Source: a virus. Taken from it: a stretch of 64,000 bases of DNA. Positions 1-7,554 of the stretch are shown here, in pieces. Under the pieces are notes generated by a model. That model searched no databases. It was not told the origin of the DNA and saw nothing but the letters and a program-made list of their open reading frames with translations. The translations under genes were made by a program, and so were the position numbers. The stretch spans positions 1-64,000 of the IMG/VR virus record IMGVR_UViG_3300024348_000001; one strand, 5' to 3'. Every line of letters begins with the position of its first letter. The stretch's first letter is position 1.

Positions 1-1864
1 CGTAACGAGGACTAACGCCAGAAGCACAATCAAAGAACACGCTGCTGTCGCCTCCCGGTTTGATACACGTGTCAGCCGCCGAACGAGAAATACCAAAGCG
101 CCGAGTAAGGGCTTCATTGGTTTCGTTAACGACTGCTTTGAGTTTGCGAAGTAGCTCAGGTCTGCCGGGATGTGATGGATGTAGCAGAGGACAATCAGCA
201 TGTCCCGTAATATCTACACCCAAAAGTGCTTCCTCCTCACAGTTCCTACGCCACTGGTCCCTGATGTAATTGAAACGAGTACATGTGGCCTGCATGGTAC
301 CAAAGTAAGTCGCAACAAGGACTTTCTTCATGAGAGTCGTTTCAGTGTCTTCAGGTCTGGCTACAGCAATAGAAAGGTTGCAGAACTCATAGGGCCTGAG
401 TTGGATTTCTCCACACGGATTAAAGCCCCAATCATATCCCTTCTGCCTACGCTCGGGTGCCTGCATATCCATGGCTTGGCGATTGCAAATACCACGTTCG
501 CCTGAGTAACTACGAATGAGGGACAGCCACTCATCCATGAACACGTCAGTTGAAGGTTTGGAATGGTACACGGCTGAGTTGTTGGCCATGCTGCGATGCT
601 TGTTGTCTATGTACCACTGACCCGACTTAGCAGAACGCATTTCATGGCTGCCCAAGTCAGACAATGAAATAAGAGCTGCGCGGCGTACACCACCTACCTG
701 CACAATGTTGCCAATCATGCAGCAGATGTCGTGAACGTCTATGTCACTGAGATGGCGGGTTTGACGTGACAATACAATTCGTCTGATGAAAGTCATTAAT
801 TCATGGAATGGCTCTGGTCCTGATGCACGTCCACCTTTGGTCTTGAGACGTGTGCCTTTGGGCCTGACAGCCGACGTGTCGAGAATAAAGTCACGCCCTT
901 GAAACAAAAACTCAAGACAGTGGAACAGAGCATCACACCATCCCTCTGTGCTGTCCTCAACCACAACCGAAATGGGAAGTTCACCTGTCTGCTTGGCGAT
1001 ACGAGGTAACGCAGAAATTTGATCGTACTCAACAGAAAACCCCATTCCTGTACCTTGCATAAGTACATATAACAACTCAGCGAATGAACGCAGGTCAGTA
1101 ATTGGCGCGTAGGCACAATTATACACACCCACATGACATCTTTCGAGTGCAGGTCCAGCCATCTGCACCACTCGCATAGCAGGTGATGCCTCTAGCTGAT
1201 ACATAGATTTGGAAAGCATATCCCATTCATCTTGGGTCAGTTTGTTCTTGACCTTAGGAAGATTCTGGAACCAAGGGATGACACGGTTGAATACAGTTTC
1301 CTTCCAAGTCTCGCGGCGTTTCTCGGTGTCATTCCAGCGAGAAAACTTGCCAATAAATTGGTAGTACTGTAGATCCGTCTGAAAGTGAGTACGGTCCTCG
1401 GATACCGCCGAAGCATACGCCGTTGGAACCGGGCGATTGAGTCTGGCTCTGCGCCTGTCTTCTCTATAGTTCTGGTAGTGTTCTGCAAACTCAGAGAGGC
1501 TTGTGATCCAGAGTTGGGCAATGATGGTTCTTTGAATCTCTTCAACATCAATAGGACCCGCAGCGTTTCGTGTGATTAGCCCCAAAACCACATACTCGAG
1601 AATAGGATCAACATCTGGCATAGCCACGTTTTGTTCAGACACCACGTTGTTGAAACACCTGAGAAGAGCAGCTTTGATCTTCTCAATGTCAAAAGCAACA
1701 ATCGAGCCATCCCTCTTGCGAACTGTCCAACCTTTAGTTGATTCAGCAATGGGTTGTTCAAGCTTCTCAAGAAACTCTGGTTGAACAGAACGTACACGGT
1801 AAGGTGAATAAGTTTGCATACCAAGCCTCGTAGATACAGAACAAAATTGGAGTGGAGAAGCCAT
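1..1864 (-). CDS. nrdJ: Class II (adenosylcobalamin-dependent) ribonucleotide reductase, C-terminus cut by window edge
   Basis: Translating the minus strand from the ATG at 1864 gives 621 open codons that run off the left edge, so the C-terminus is missing. The N-terminal part holds an ATP-cone allosteric domain (around residues 45-135, motif VRKRDGSIVAFDIEKI). The active site shows NPCGEI with Cys484 and Glu486 and a second Cys at 495, an 11-residue spacing equal to Cys408/Cys419 of monomeric B12-dependent RTPR; Cys250 is a candidate for the remaining redox cysteine. The enzyme would reduce ribonucleotides in the cytoplasm without oxygen or a second subunit and supply dNTPs alongside ThyX at 35.5 kb. 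Start supported by GGGAGG 11 nt upstream. It lies directly downstream of a strong terminator, so it needs read-through or its own promoter. Confidence 0.93.
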   Translation of the reverse strand, partial: MASPLQFCSVSTRLGMQTYSPYRVRSVQPEFLEKLEQPIAESTKGWTVRKRDGSIVAFDIEKIKAALLRCFNNVVSEQNVAMPDVDPILEYVVLGLITRNAAGPIDVEEIQRTIIAQLWITSLSEFAEHYQNYREDRRRARLNRPVPTAYASAVSEDRTHFQTDLQYYQFIGKFSRWNDTEKRRETWKETVFNRVIPWFQNLPKVKNKLTQDEWDMLSKSMYQLEASPAMRVVQMAGPALERCHVGVYNCAYAPITDLRSFAELLYVLMQGTGMGFSVEYDQISALPRIAKQTGELPISVVVEDSTEGWCDALFHCLEFLFQGRDFILDTSAVRPKGTRLKTKGGRASGPEPFHELMTFIRRIVLSRQTRHLSDIDVHDICCMIGNIVQVGGVRRAALISLSDLGSHEMRSAKSGQWYIDNKHRSMANNSAVYHSKPSTDVFMDEWLSLIRSYSGERGICNRQAMDMQAPERRQKGYDWGFNPCGEIQLRPYEFCNLSIAVARPEDTETTLMKKVLVATYFGTMQATCTRFNYIRDQWRRNCEEEALLGVDITGHADCPLLHPSHPGRPELLRKLKAVVNETNEALTRRFGISRSAADTCIKPGGDSSVFFDCASGVSPRY

Positions 1865-1908
1865 TCTAAGGGAGACCTCCCGAGCGTCAAGCAAAGTCTC
1901 TGATAGCT

Positions 1909-1949
1909 AAAAAAAAGGAACACTGGAGGGTTTAAACCCCAGTGTTCCT
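1909..1949 (-). terminator. Rho-independent terminator of cassette B
   Basis: An 11-bp perfect stem (1916-1926 with 1939-1949) is followed on the minus strand by eight T residues. It closes the small gene at 1959-2222. The sequence after the T-tract, AGCTATCAGAGACTTT, is repeated after the terminator at 27222-27267. Confidence 0.92.
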
Positions 1950-1958
1950 CAGGAAGTC

Positions 1959-2222
1959 CTAAGCCGCATTCCATGCAGCCAGAACTTCCTTCCCGCTGTA
2001 AATTACCCCGTCAGGGGTAACAGCGGCGACGTCCCCGCAGGGGGACGCTTTGAACTTAAAGCCCAAGGCTTTAAGTTCAGTAATGATGGCGAGAGGGGCG
2101 CCCTCGGTAGGGCGCCCATCTCGTTGGAGCAATGCAGCGAAATACATCGCTGCTTTGCTCCAGTTTTGATTCTGAAGGTGCTTTTGCACCTTCAGAATCA
2201 ATCCTATTTGCTTGTAAATCAC
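1959..2222 (-). CDS. Small orphan protein of hairpin-tiled cassette B (87 aa)
   Basis: I chose the GTG at 2222 because GGAGG sits 7 nt upstream; an in-frame ATG at 2285 has no such site. The 87-residue product is basic in its N-terminal half, has no membrane segment and matches no family I know. Its mRNA is exceptional: seven perfect hairpins lie inside the coding region and another in the leader, and the start codon and Shine-Dalgarno sit at or beside the hairpin at 2208-2228. The gene is bracketed by its own promoter-like element (2283-2316) and terminator (1909-1949), so it is a single-gene transcription unit. The alternative is that this is mainly a structured RNA and the ORF is incidental; the clean ribosome binding site argues for translation. 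Confidence 0.65.
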   Translation of the reverse strand: MIYKQIGLILKVQKHLQNQNWSKAAMYFAALLQRDGRPTEGAPLAIITELKALGFKFKASPCGDVAAVTPDGVIYSGKEVLAAWNAA

Positions 2223-2278
2223 AAGCAATCCTCCATGCGTAACATTACCCAAACAACAGCGTTTGGATAGCGTTACGC
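1993..2278 (-). repeat. Array of eight consecutive perfect hairpins
   Basis: Inverted repeats tile this stretch with almost no gap: 1993-2026 (7 bp plus 6 bp, 4-nt bulge), 2030-2047 (7 bp), 2051-2079 (12 bp, loop 5), 2096-2117 (8 bp), 2125-2162 (8+7 bp around one mismatch), 2166-2201 (16 bp, loop 4), 2208-2228 (8 bp, loop 5) and 2237-2278 (outer 7 bp, inner 6 bp). All would form in the minus-strand transcript of cassette B, most of them inside its coding sequence. Confidence 0.9.
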
Positions 2279-2282
2279 GCCT

Positions 2283-2316
2283 CATGTTATATGACGCAGT
2301 TTTGCTGTGGATTTAG
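2283..2316 (-). promoter_or_regulatory. Conserved cassette promoter-like element P1
   Basis: On the minus strand it reads CTAAAT, 13 nt, then GCGTCATATAACATG. The same bipartite element occurs at 2731, 27562 and 28716, each time just upstream of a hairpin-rich gene. TATAAC is a plausible -10 box; there is no consensus -35, so a phage-encoded factor or polymerase may be needed. Promoter activity is inferred from position and conservation. Confidence 0.7.
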
Positions 2317-2330
2317 GTTTAGCCAATAGC

Positions 2331-2374
2331 TAAAAAAAAGCCCACGAACACAGGATGAACCTGTATCGTGGGCT
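2331..2374 (-). terminator. Rho-independent terminator of cassette A
   Basis: A 9-bp stem (2339-2347 with 2366-2374) encloses a second 5-bp hairpin and is followed by eight T residues on the minus strand. It ends the transcript of the gene at 2380-2664 and lies just before promoter-like element P1. Confidence 0.93.
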
Positions 2375-2379
2375 TTAAA

Positions 2380-2664
2380 TCAGGGCGTGTAAAACGCCCT
2401 GTATACTACTCTGGTATTATCATTGTGGGGCTCAAACGAGCCCTCACCATCTTCTTCATAAACGATGAACCATCCCTCCTCTCCGCGGATTTCGACTCTG
2501 AGGAAACCGTTTTCCAATAATTTTACTGTCAGCGGAGTCTCCGCCACGCAGTAACCCCTCATTTTTTGAACGACGGTTGAAACCCTCTTCTGCAAGCTGG
2601 TTGGCCATGACTTCAGTTGCTGACCGTCAATGTGTTTCACGAACTTACGAATAACTTTGTACAT
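2380..2664 (-). CDS. Small orphan protein of cassette A (94 aa)
   Basis: The start at 2664 is chosen because GAAGGAG lies 8 nt upstream; a longer in-frame reading from 2688 has no ribosome binding site. The product has a basic N-terminal third and a C-terminal half rich in acidic and aromatic residues (GEEGWFIVYEEDGEGSF), soluble by appearance, with no recognised domain. It has its own promoter-like element (2731-2765) and terminator (2331-2374). Perfect hairpins sit in the coding part at 2381-2401 (8 bp), 2428-2443 (6 bp), 2502-2515 (5 bp) and 2532-2544 (6 bp), and a leader hairpin at about 2695-2713 contains a G-U pair that works only in the minus-strand RNA. Function unknown; the individually transcribed small-gene format is like that of phage host-takeover genes, which is inference. 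Confidence 0.75.
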   Translation of the reverse strand: MYKVIRKFVKHIDGQQLKSWPTSLQKRVSTVVQKMRGYCVAETPLTVKLLENGFLRVEIRGEEGWFIVYEEDGEGSFEPHNDNTRVVYRAFYTP

Positions 2665-2730
2665 TTCAGAGACTCCTTCTAAAGCCACACACCTCTAAAC
2701 CGAAATGGCTTAGATAGCATATGGCTTTCA

Positions 2731-2765
2731 CATGTATTATGACGCGTTTTTGTTGTGGATTTAGG
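2731..2765 (-). promoter_or_regulatory. Conserved cassette promoter-like element P2
   Basis: Minus strand: CTAAAT, 13 nt, GCGTCATAATACATG. The CTAAAT end overlaps the TAA stop codon of the upstream gene (2761-2763). Drives, by inference, the gene at 2380-2664. Confidence 0.7.
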
Positions 2766-3210
2766 GCTTCATGATTTGAGCGAGAACAGCCCAAAGAGAC
2801 ATGACGAGTGTGGCTACCATGCTGGCCACCGCAGTTACGATCTGACCTTTAGTGACTGTCTTGGCAGTCTGGAAATTGTCTACGGCTTTCTTGACATCTT
2901 CAACGCACGATTTCATGTCATCAATATCTGCTTCTATATGTTGCAAACTAGCTTCTACTTTGGTGAGCCTGTCCATGATGGATGGCTGCCCGTTACCGTC
3001 ACGAATGATCTTGAACAGTTTGCTTTGGTTGTCGTTGTAGTTCTTGATGTTGGAATCAATGAGCTTGATCTGAGTAACGACTTCTCCCAATCTTTCTTGG
3101 TTGGTGGCAACAGATGATTTAAGGTCAGTCAGATCTTTCGTGATATGCAATACGTTGTTGGACGTGGTTGTAATCAGCGAGATCATTTCCTGTGTTGCTG
3201 ACGGTGCCAT
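2761..3210 (-). CDS. Coiled-coil protein with C-terminal membrane anchor (149 aa)
   Basis: The ATG at 3210 has GGAGG 8 nt upstream. Most of the protein is heptad-like helix (about residues 10-115) rich in Ile, Leu, Val and charged residues; a single hydrophobic segment (about 122-144, AVASMVATLVMSLWAVLAQ) precedes a short basic tail. This layout resembles small phage lysis-associated or XhlA-type membrane proteins, so a holin-accessory role is possible, but no lysin gene is in the window and no signature residue proves it. Its stop codon is shared with promoter-like element P2. Confidence 0.75.
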   Translation of the reverse strand: MAPSATQEMISLITTTSNNVLHITKDLTDLKSSVATNQERLGEVVTQIKLIDSNIKNYNDNQSKLFKIIRDGNGQPSIMDRLTKVEASLQHIEADIDDMKSCVEDVKKAVDNFQTAKTVTKGQIVTAVASMVATLVMSLWAVLAQIMKP

Positions 3211-3468
3211 CAGTCGTGCCTCCAAGAAAGTCCGTTGAATAGATCTCTTCGAGTTCCCCACTGCCCGAAGTACCGATGCTTGTACAAGACAAGCCGAAGG
3301 GGCGCTAAAAGGCGTGCGTTCCCTTCACCACCTCGATCCCGGTCTTCTCACCATGGACCGTCCCATGAATACGCATAAAGCGAATTCCACATCACCAACC
3401 GACGCCTGCGGTAAACCTATCCAACAGACTTAATGATTGTAACTTAAATGCGCAAATAAGAAAACGCA
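3211..3468. other. Gap of 258 bp without a convincing gene
   Basis: The longest reading frames are 23 codons (minus) and 26 codons (plus), neither with strong signals. No tRNA cloverleaf could be drawn and no clear terminator with a T-tract is present. It separates the glycan island from the coiled-coil protein gene and may hold a promoter that I cannot define. Confidence 0.5.
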
Positions 3469-4371
3469 CTAGACCGGTTCTATATTCTCACGCACCACAT
3501 CAGCCATTTCCTGCTTAATTATTCCATCCACGTTTTGGCTTATCCAATAATTTTCCGTAGGAACGTCGTAAGTAAATGCGTGTCCGTCTGAGCCTTCCAC
3601 ATCAACACTGATGCTGTTCCATTTAAACGCAGACAACATGCTCACTATCGTTTCTTTGTTTTCCTGCAACCACACAGAAGTACGCGTGCCTTTTGATGTG
3701 ACAGATAATTGCCTGTAATAGTCAAAAGGCTTGATGTGCCCCGAGAAATGAATCCCTGCAACAAAAAGCAATTCTTTTGTGCGCAGTAAATTGAATTTGA
3801 TTGTGTTGAAATTACTGGCAAAGTAATTAACCATTTGTCCCGAAGGGTATTGCCTAATCGTCGCATCCAATGGCGGCAGCATGTCCCTAGCCATGATTAA
3901 CGACGGAGAACAACATCTTTGCTGCGCAGGTGCCGTAGGATCAGCCGATAGAAAGTCCACAATAAACAATTCGTTGGAGTCGTGGTAATGGTATGCGGCA
4001 TGAGCCAATACCGTTGCACCTGTCTGGCCTAAGCGTAATTGCCCTTCCATCTGCACAGCCAAGCGTGTGGGGGCACTTAGGTTGTCGTCATCCCACAAAG
4101 CCACATAATCTCCACGCGCAACAGCTAAACCCTGTAACAAGCCATCCAGAGCTTGTCTTGTGTGGGGCCTGAGTATGACCTTGATGTTCTGGTTGGCACA
4201 CTGAGGATTATTAGTGACAAACGCTTGGATGCGTAATGCGTGCTTGGGGTCGTGCGTGATAATAATCAATTCTTTGTGCAAATAAGTTTGAGCACAGTAA
4301 TTGAAAATGGCGCGCTGAAGATGTGGAAAGCGAACTGGTAACGTCGGACAAATACATGACACCAATGTCAT
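3469..4371 (-). CDS. Family 2-like glycosyltransferase
   Basis: A 300-residue GT-A fold protein. The N-terminus has the family pattern VSCICPTLPVRFPHLQRAI followed by a YLHKELIIIT strand, and the metal-binding acidic motif is WDDDN near residue 94. It would transfer a sugar from a nucleotide donor in the cytoplasm; the acceptor is unknown. It starts with ATGA overlapping the stop of the gene at 4368, so it is translationally coupled to the island of sugar-modification genes upstream. It is the last gene of that island. Confidence 0.8.
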   Translation of the reverse strand: MTLVSCICPTLPVRFPHLQRAIFNYCAQTYLHKELIIITHDPKHALRIQAFVTNNPQCANQNIKVILRPHTRQALDGLLQGLAVARGDYVALWDDDNLSAPTRLAVQMEGQLRLGQTGATVLAHAAYHYHDSNELFIVDFLSADPTAPAQQRCCSPSLIMARDMLPPLDATIRQYPSGQMVNYFASNFNTIKFNLLRTKELLFVAGIHFSGHIKPFDYYRQLSVTSKGTRTSVWLQENKETIVSMLSAFKWNSISVDVEGSDGHAFTYDVPTENYWISQNVDGIIKQEMADVVRENIEPV

Positions 4372-5006
4372 AAGTCTACCCCAATAGAATTGTCGGCAAT
4401 TGATTGAATCAAATCTAATTCAGTTTTATTGGTTACGTTTAACGTTTCTATTAACTGAACAGGTACACGCATCCTTTTATCCATCAGTTGTGTGCAAAAC
4501 GTATTTTCCGAGAAATCAAAAGAGGAATCAAAGGCAAGTACGTTTTCTAACCAATATCCCGAACGCGTCAAACGTACGGCACCACTATGAAAATCGCTGT
4601 AACCATCAAACTCTCTTACAAGTAACGACACTTTCCCATTACGCGCCACTATGTTGTGTATGCAATGCTCGAGGGAATTGGCCGTTAGGAAAGGCGTGAC
4701 AGGTTTCCACACAAGGTATTTTTCATAGGCAGTCGCTACATTGATTGCGCCACACGCTTCATAGAAACTCATGTTGGCAGGAATAATGTCAATCAGAAAT
4801 TGATGTTGTGGGAAAATCTTTTCGATTAAGCGCTTATTCAATTTGTCATGGATTGCAGAACTTGTCACGATTGCCACATTGTTGCTTATGTTGCGTACGT
4901 GAGCAAAGGCTGATGCCATACGAGCTAAAGCCGTAGATGCCACAGACGGGAATAAATCACGCTGGTAGTCTAAGGAATCAAGATAAAGAACAGATGTGGC
5001 ACGCAT
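4368..5006 (-). CDS. Possible sugar nucleotidyltransferase-like protein (212 aa)
   Basis: The middle of the protein, WKPVTPFLTANSLEHCIHNI, resembles the substrate loop of CMP-sugar cytidylyltransferases, and a preceding strand (VAIVTSSAIHDKLNKRLIEK) fits the same fold. The usual N-terminal pyrophosphorylase loop is not evident, so the activity is doubtful. Its start overlaps the TAA of the sulfotransferase-like gene, placing it in the same operon of glycan genes. If active it would charge a sugar for the neighbouring transferases. Confidence 0.45.
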   Translation of the reverse strand: MRATSVLYLDSLDYQRDLFPSVASTALARMASAFAHVRNISNNVAIVTSSAIHDKLNKRLIEKIFPQHQFLIDIIPANMSFYEACGAINVATAYEKYLVWKPVTPFLTANSLEHCIHNIVARNGKVSLLVREFDGYSDFHSGAVRLTRSGYWLENVLAFDSSFDFSENTFCTQLMDKRMRVPVQLIETLNVTNKTELDLIQSIADNSIGVDL

Positions 5007-5809
5007 TAAAATAGGTCTCTTGCTTGAATATCCCGGCGAACGTCTTCAGGAAGCTCTGCCAGTATTTTGTTTAATTGAAACACACGGTCAGTAATTGTTT
5101 TGTTGGGTAAACGAAATACCGTGGGATAATGCCGAGAAGGTGGTAACTCAAGAAATGCCAATACTTCAGTCAACACGTTATCAAAGTTAAAGTACAAATC
5201 GTGATAATTGATTTTGCACATATCTCCACTTACTTGATTTATTCTGTCCCGTGTTGCCATGTGTTCACGTACGAAATCCGTCACTTCTTCAACGTCTAAC
5301 CAAATACGAGGAGGTATGGCAGTTTTTAATTTCCTTGTGCGTTGACAATACACGTTTGTTTTTTCAGCTTGTTTCTTGGATACGTAACACATGAGGGGAT
5401 TACGTTCGACATGAATTACGCAAAAATCACCTTCGTTGGTTGACTCCTTGAGTAAATCAAAAAGATCATGCTTGCGCAGTTCGTCGTACGTTATGCGAAT
5501 GCCGATTGTTTTTTCACCGCGCACTGGTCGATCAAATATGCGGTTTTTTAAAAAGTAATGCGCGCTATTCTCTTCGGGATCGAAAGGCATGCCTCGATGT
5601 TCAAAATAAGAACGGTATGCCTTGGCGCGGGTCGCAGTGTCAACATTCAATAAGTGCATATGCGTTGCTAAAGACGGGACCAAGGCTAACGCAGTATGCA
5701 ACGGAAACGTACCTGCCCGAACATCGCCCACAAGAACGAAGTTCAGGCATTGAATTTTTTCAATCAAACCATGGCTAATTTTTGGTTCAGCCGGCACAGG
5801 TTGTCTCAC
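5006..5809 (-). CDS. Sulfotransferase-family protein
   Basis: A 267-residue protein with a PAPS-type 5' loop (FVLVGDVRAGTFPLHTAL, residues about 24-41), a 3'-phosphate motif region (VIHVERNPLMCYVSKKQAEK) and a C-terminal LAFLELPPSRHY segment typical of sulfotransferase family proteins. It would move sulfate from PAPS to a sugar or protein. GTG start overlaps the previous stop (GTGA). Its company of glycosyltransferases points to a sulfated glycan. The PAPS loop departs from the common RSGTT form (RAGTF), so donor binding is inferred. Confidence 0.6.
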   Translation of the reverse strand: MRQPVPAEPKISHGLIEKIQCLNFVLVGDVRAGTFPLHTALALVPSLATHMHLLNVDTATRAKAYRSYFEHRGMPFDPEENSAHYFLKNRIFDRPVRGEKTIGIRITYDELRKHDLFDLLKESTNEGDFCVIHVERNPLMCYVSKKQAEKTNVYCQRTRKLKTAIPPRIWLDVEEVTDFVREHMATRDRINQVSGDMCKINYHDLYFNFDNVLTEVLAFLELPPSRHYPTVFRLPNKTITDRVFQLNKILAELPEDVRRDIQARDLF

Positions 5810-6714
5810 GTGGGAACCGGCACCACATTGGATGCTGACGGGGTTAATTCGTCGCTAGGTATTTTATACCCGAAACTAACTAGAATTTCTTTTAAGCGTT
5901 GCACCATGGCAGCACTTGGTAAAGAAATTGAATTACTTTCGTGTTTGCCATGCATGAATATCTCCGGCCTCGTAATGTTGAGTCCGTGATGAACCGCAAC
6001 CATGTACATACAGTAAGGGAACGCAACGTTATTAACCAGTACCGTCTTGTCTACCCAATACTTACGATAGAAGTTTTCATCTTCAAGCGTATCTGTGGAA
6101 TATCGTTGGTCTGTCTTTGGGAAAATCAACGTACTGGGGTGGCCGTATGACGTACGCAAAAAGGCAGTTGGCATGAAAGGCATATTGTCTTGATTTGACC
6201 TTAGACGCAACAGTACTTGAGTAGACAACATGATAGCTTTGCCGGGCTCAGCAAAACCCATCTGATATGCCAACAAATGTGGATCTCGGTAATCATCGTC
6301 ATCCCATTGCGCAATCCACGCCTTGGTCGCTCTATCGATTCCAATGTTGCGCATTGCTCCCACAGACAAATCTGTTTGCTTTACCGAAATCTCGTGCAGT
6401 GATGGATGTTCCGAATCAAGCAACGCAGTACCCGTAGCATTAACAATCACCAATTCCTTGTCAGGGTAGCGTTGTTGCAAGAACCTATTAATACACGCTC
6501 TAGCCATGGTGCGGCGTCGTGGATCAGCGACAGGCATGATGCAAGAAACACCGTAGCTGGACGCAGGTGTCGCAGCTACGGTTGTTGGCGCAAAGTTAGA
6601 ACTAGGAGGTACAGGCAAACCTTTAGACAAAGCTTCTAATTGCTCTCTTGTTGCATTGGGAAACATGTCAAACATGCTAAGAGTCGCTTTACTCGAAACA
6701 ATCTGCCCGGCCAT
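5806..6714 (-). CDS. Family 2-like glycosyltransferase
   Basis: A 302-residue protein whose first 50 residues are a variable, Ala/Pro/Thr-rich leader. The GT-A domain follows, with YGVSCIMPVADPRR, the YPDKELVIVNATG strand and the acidic motif WDDDDYRDPHLLAYQM. The start has AGGAGG at ideal spacing. It is the first gene after the caspase-like protease in transcription order, separated by only 31 bp. Donor and acceptor are unknown. The tract SVGAMRNIGIDRA is the usual GT2 segment between nucleotide and metal sites. Confidence 0.82.
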   Translation of the reverse strand: MAGQIVSSKATLSMFDMFPNATREQLEALSKGLPVPPSSNFAPTTVAATPASSYGVSCIMPVADPRRRTMARACINRFLQQRYPDKELVIVNATGTALLDSEHPSLHEISVKQTDLSVGAMRNIGIDRATKAWIAQWDDDDYRDPHLLAYQMGFAEPGKAIMLSTQVLLRLRSNQDNMPFMPTAFLRTSYGHPSTLIFPKTDQRYSTDTLEDENFYRKYWVDKTVLVNNVAFPYCMYMVAVHHGLNITRPEIFMHGKHESNSISLPSAAMVQRLKEILVSFGYKIPSDELTPSASNVVPVPT

Positions 6715-6745
6715 AAAACCTCCTAATTTTAAAAGCTACGTCAAA

Positions 6746-7543
6746 TTAAACAAAAGCAGGCGAGTCCTTGTCAATGTATGTTGCATTGAGTTCAGGAGAC
6801 TGTGGGTACTGCCAGCTAGGCAACCGTTCACGAATGCCTTTGTACAGTTCGTAATAGGTGCCTGTGAAGTTGGCATTCAACACATCAAGCGCCGCACGCG
6901 AAAATGCGCCATTGGGTCTACCGTTGAAACGGGCGTCACATGAATACTCAGCATCACCACACCCAGAAATGTGGACAAAACCTTTAACAGGTTGATCCCC
7001 CAAAGATGTAGGAGAAAACCGTTGCGCAATCCGAGCGTTGTTTAAATCTTTTTGATCTGTAAAGATATTGGCCGGAGGTATGTATCGAATGTGGGATGTA
7101 TATGGCTCTGTACCTTGTTGTTCTCCAGCAAACCTGAACACGGTACCCGAATGACAAGAGTCTGTGATAAATACAAGCTGCGCTCCGGGTTTGATTTCAA
7201 CCCAGCATTCAGCCAGTTCGTCATCTACAAGCAAACAATCAGCAGACATGTCATACGGACAGAGACATTCATCACGGCCATCTACTTCGTCTCCCTGCAT
7301 GTCAGGAATCCATGTGCCGTGGCCTGCGAAGAAAACGACGCCCTTATCTCCCGGCTGTAATGACTGCACCAACGTACGAATACCTGTGTATATTGCAGCC
7401 TTCGTAGCCGCTGAATCTAATAGTGTGGCGGTTGCGTAACCACGTATCGTTAGAAACTTAGCCCAATCCAATGCATCATTAACACAACCGGCTAGTGGCG
7501 CGGATGGATAAGTATTGATACCAATGCACAATGCTTTTTTCAT
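6746..7543 (-). CDS. Caspase-fold (metacaspase-like, family C14) cysteine protease
   Basis: A 265-residue single-domain protein with the clan CD catalytic pair: His75 in FFAGHGTW and Cys130 in FITDSCHSGT. The N-terminus, MKKALCIGINTYP followed by LAGCVNDALDWAKFL, matches the opening of bacterial and plant metacaspases, which cleave after Lys or Arg in a calcium-dependent manner. There is no signal peptide, membrane segment or partner domain. It sits inside a run of glycan genes with AAGGAG at its start, and is transcribed with them. Phage-encoded caspases are uncommon. Possible roles are virion protein maturation, killing or lysis timing, or interference with host caspase-based defence; the sequence does not decide. 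Confidence 0.9.
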   Translation of the reverse strand: MKKALCIGINTYPSAPLAGCVNDALDWAKFLTIRGYATATLLDSAATKAAIYTGIRTLVQSLQPGDKGVVFFAGHGTWIPDMQGDEVDGRDECLCPYDMSADCLLVDDELAECWVEIKPGAQLVFITDSCHSGTVFRFAGEQQGTEPYTSHIRYIPPANIFTDQKDLNNARIAQRFSPTSLGDQPVKGFVHISGCGDAEYSCDARFNGRPNGAFSRAALDVLNANFTGTYYELYKGIRERLPSWQYPQSPELNATYIDKDSPAFV

Positions 7544-7554
7544 GGAAACACTCC

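Noticed and set aside
1385-1974. Short frames on both strands over the left end
   Set aside because: They are shadows of the ribonucleotide reductase gene, whose frame is open across the window edge and has clear motifs.
2096-2117. Restriction-type palindrome cluster as a modification target
   Set aside because: The GGGCGCCC copies are the two arms of one hairpin in a chain of hairpins, so folding explains them more simply.
3211-3468. Possible tRNA or small RNA in the gap
   Set aside because: No T-arm GTTCGAN consensus, acceptor stem or CCA end could be matched on either strand.
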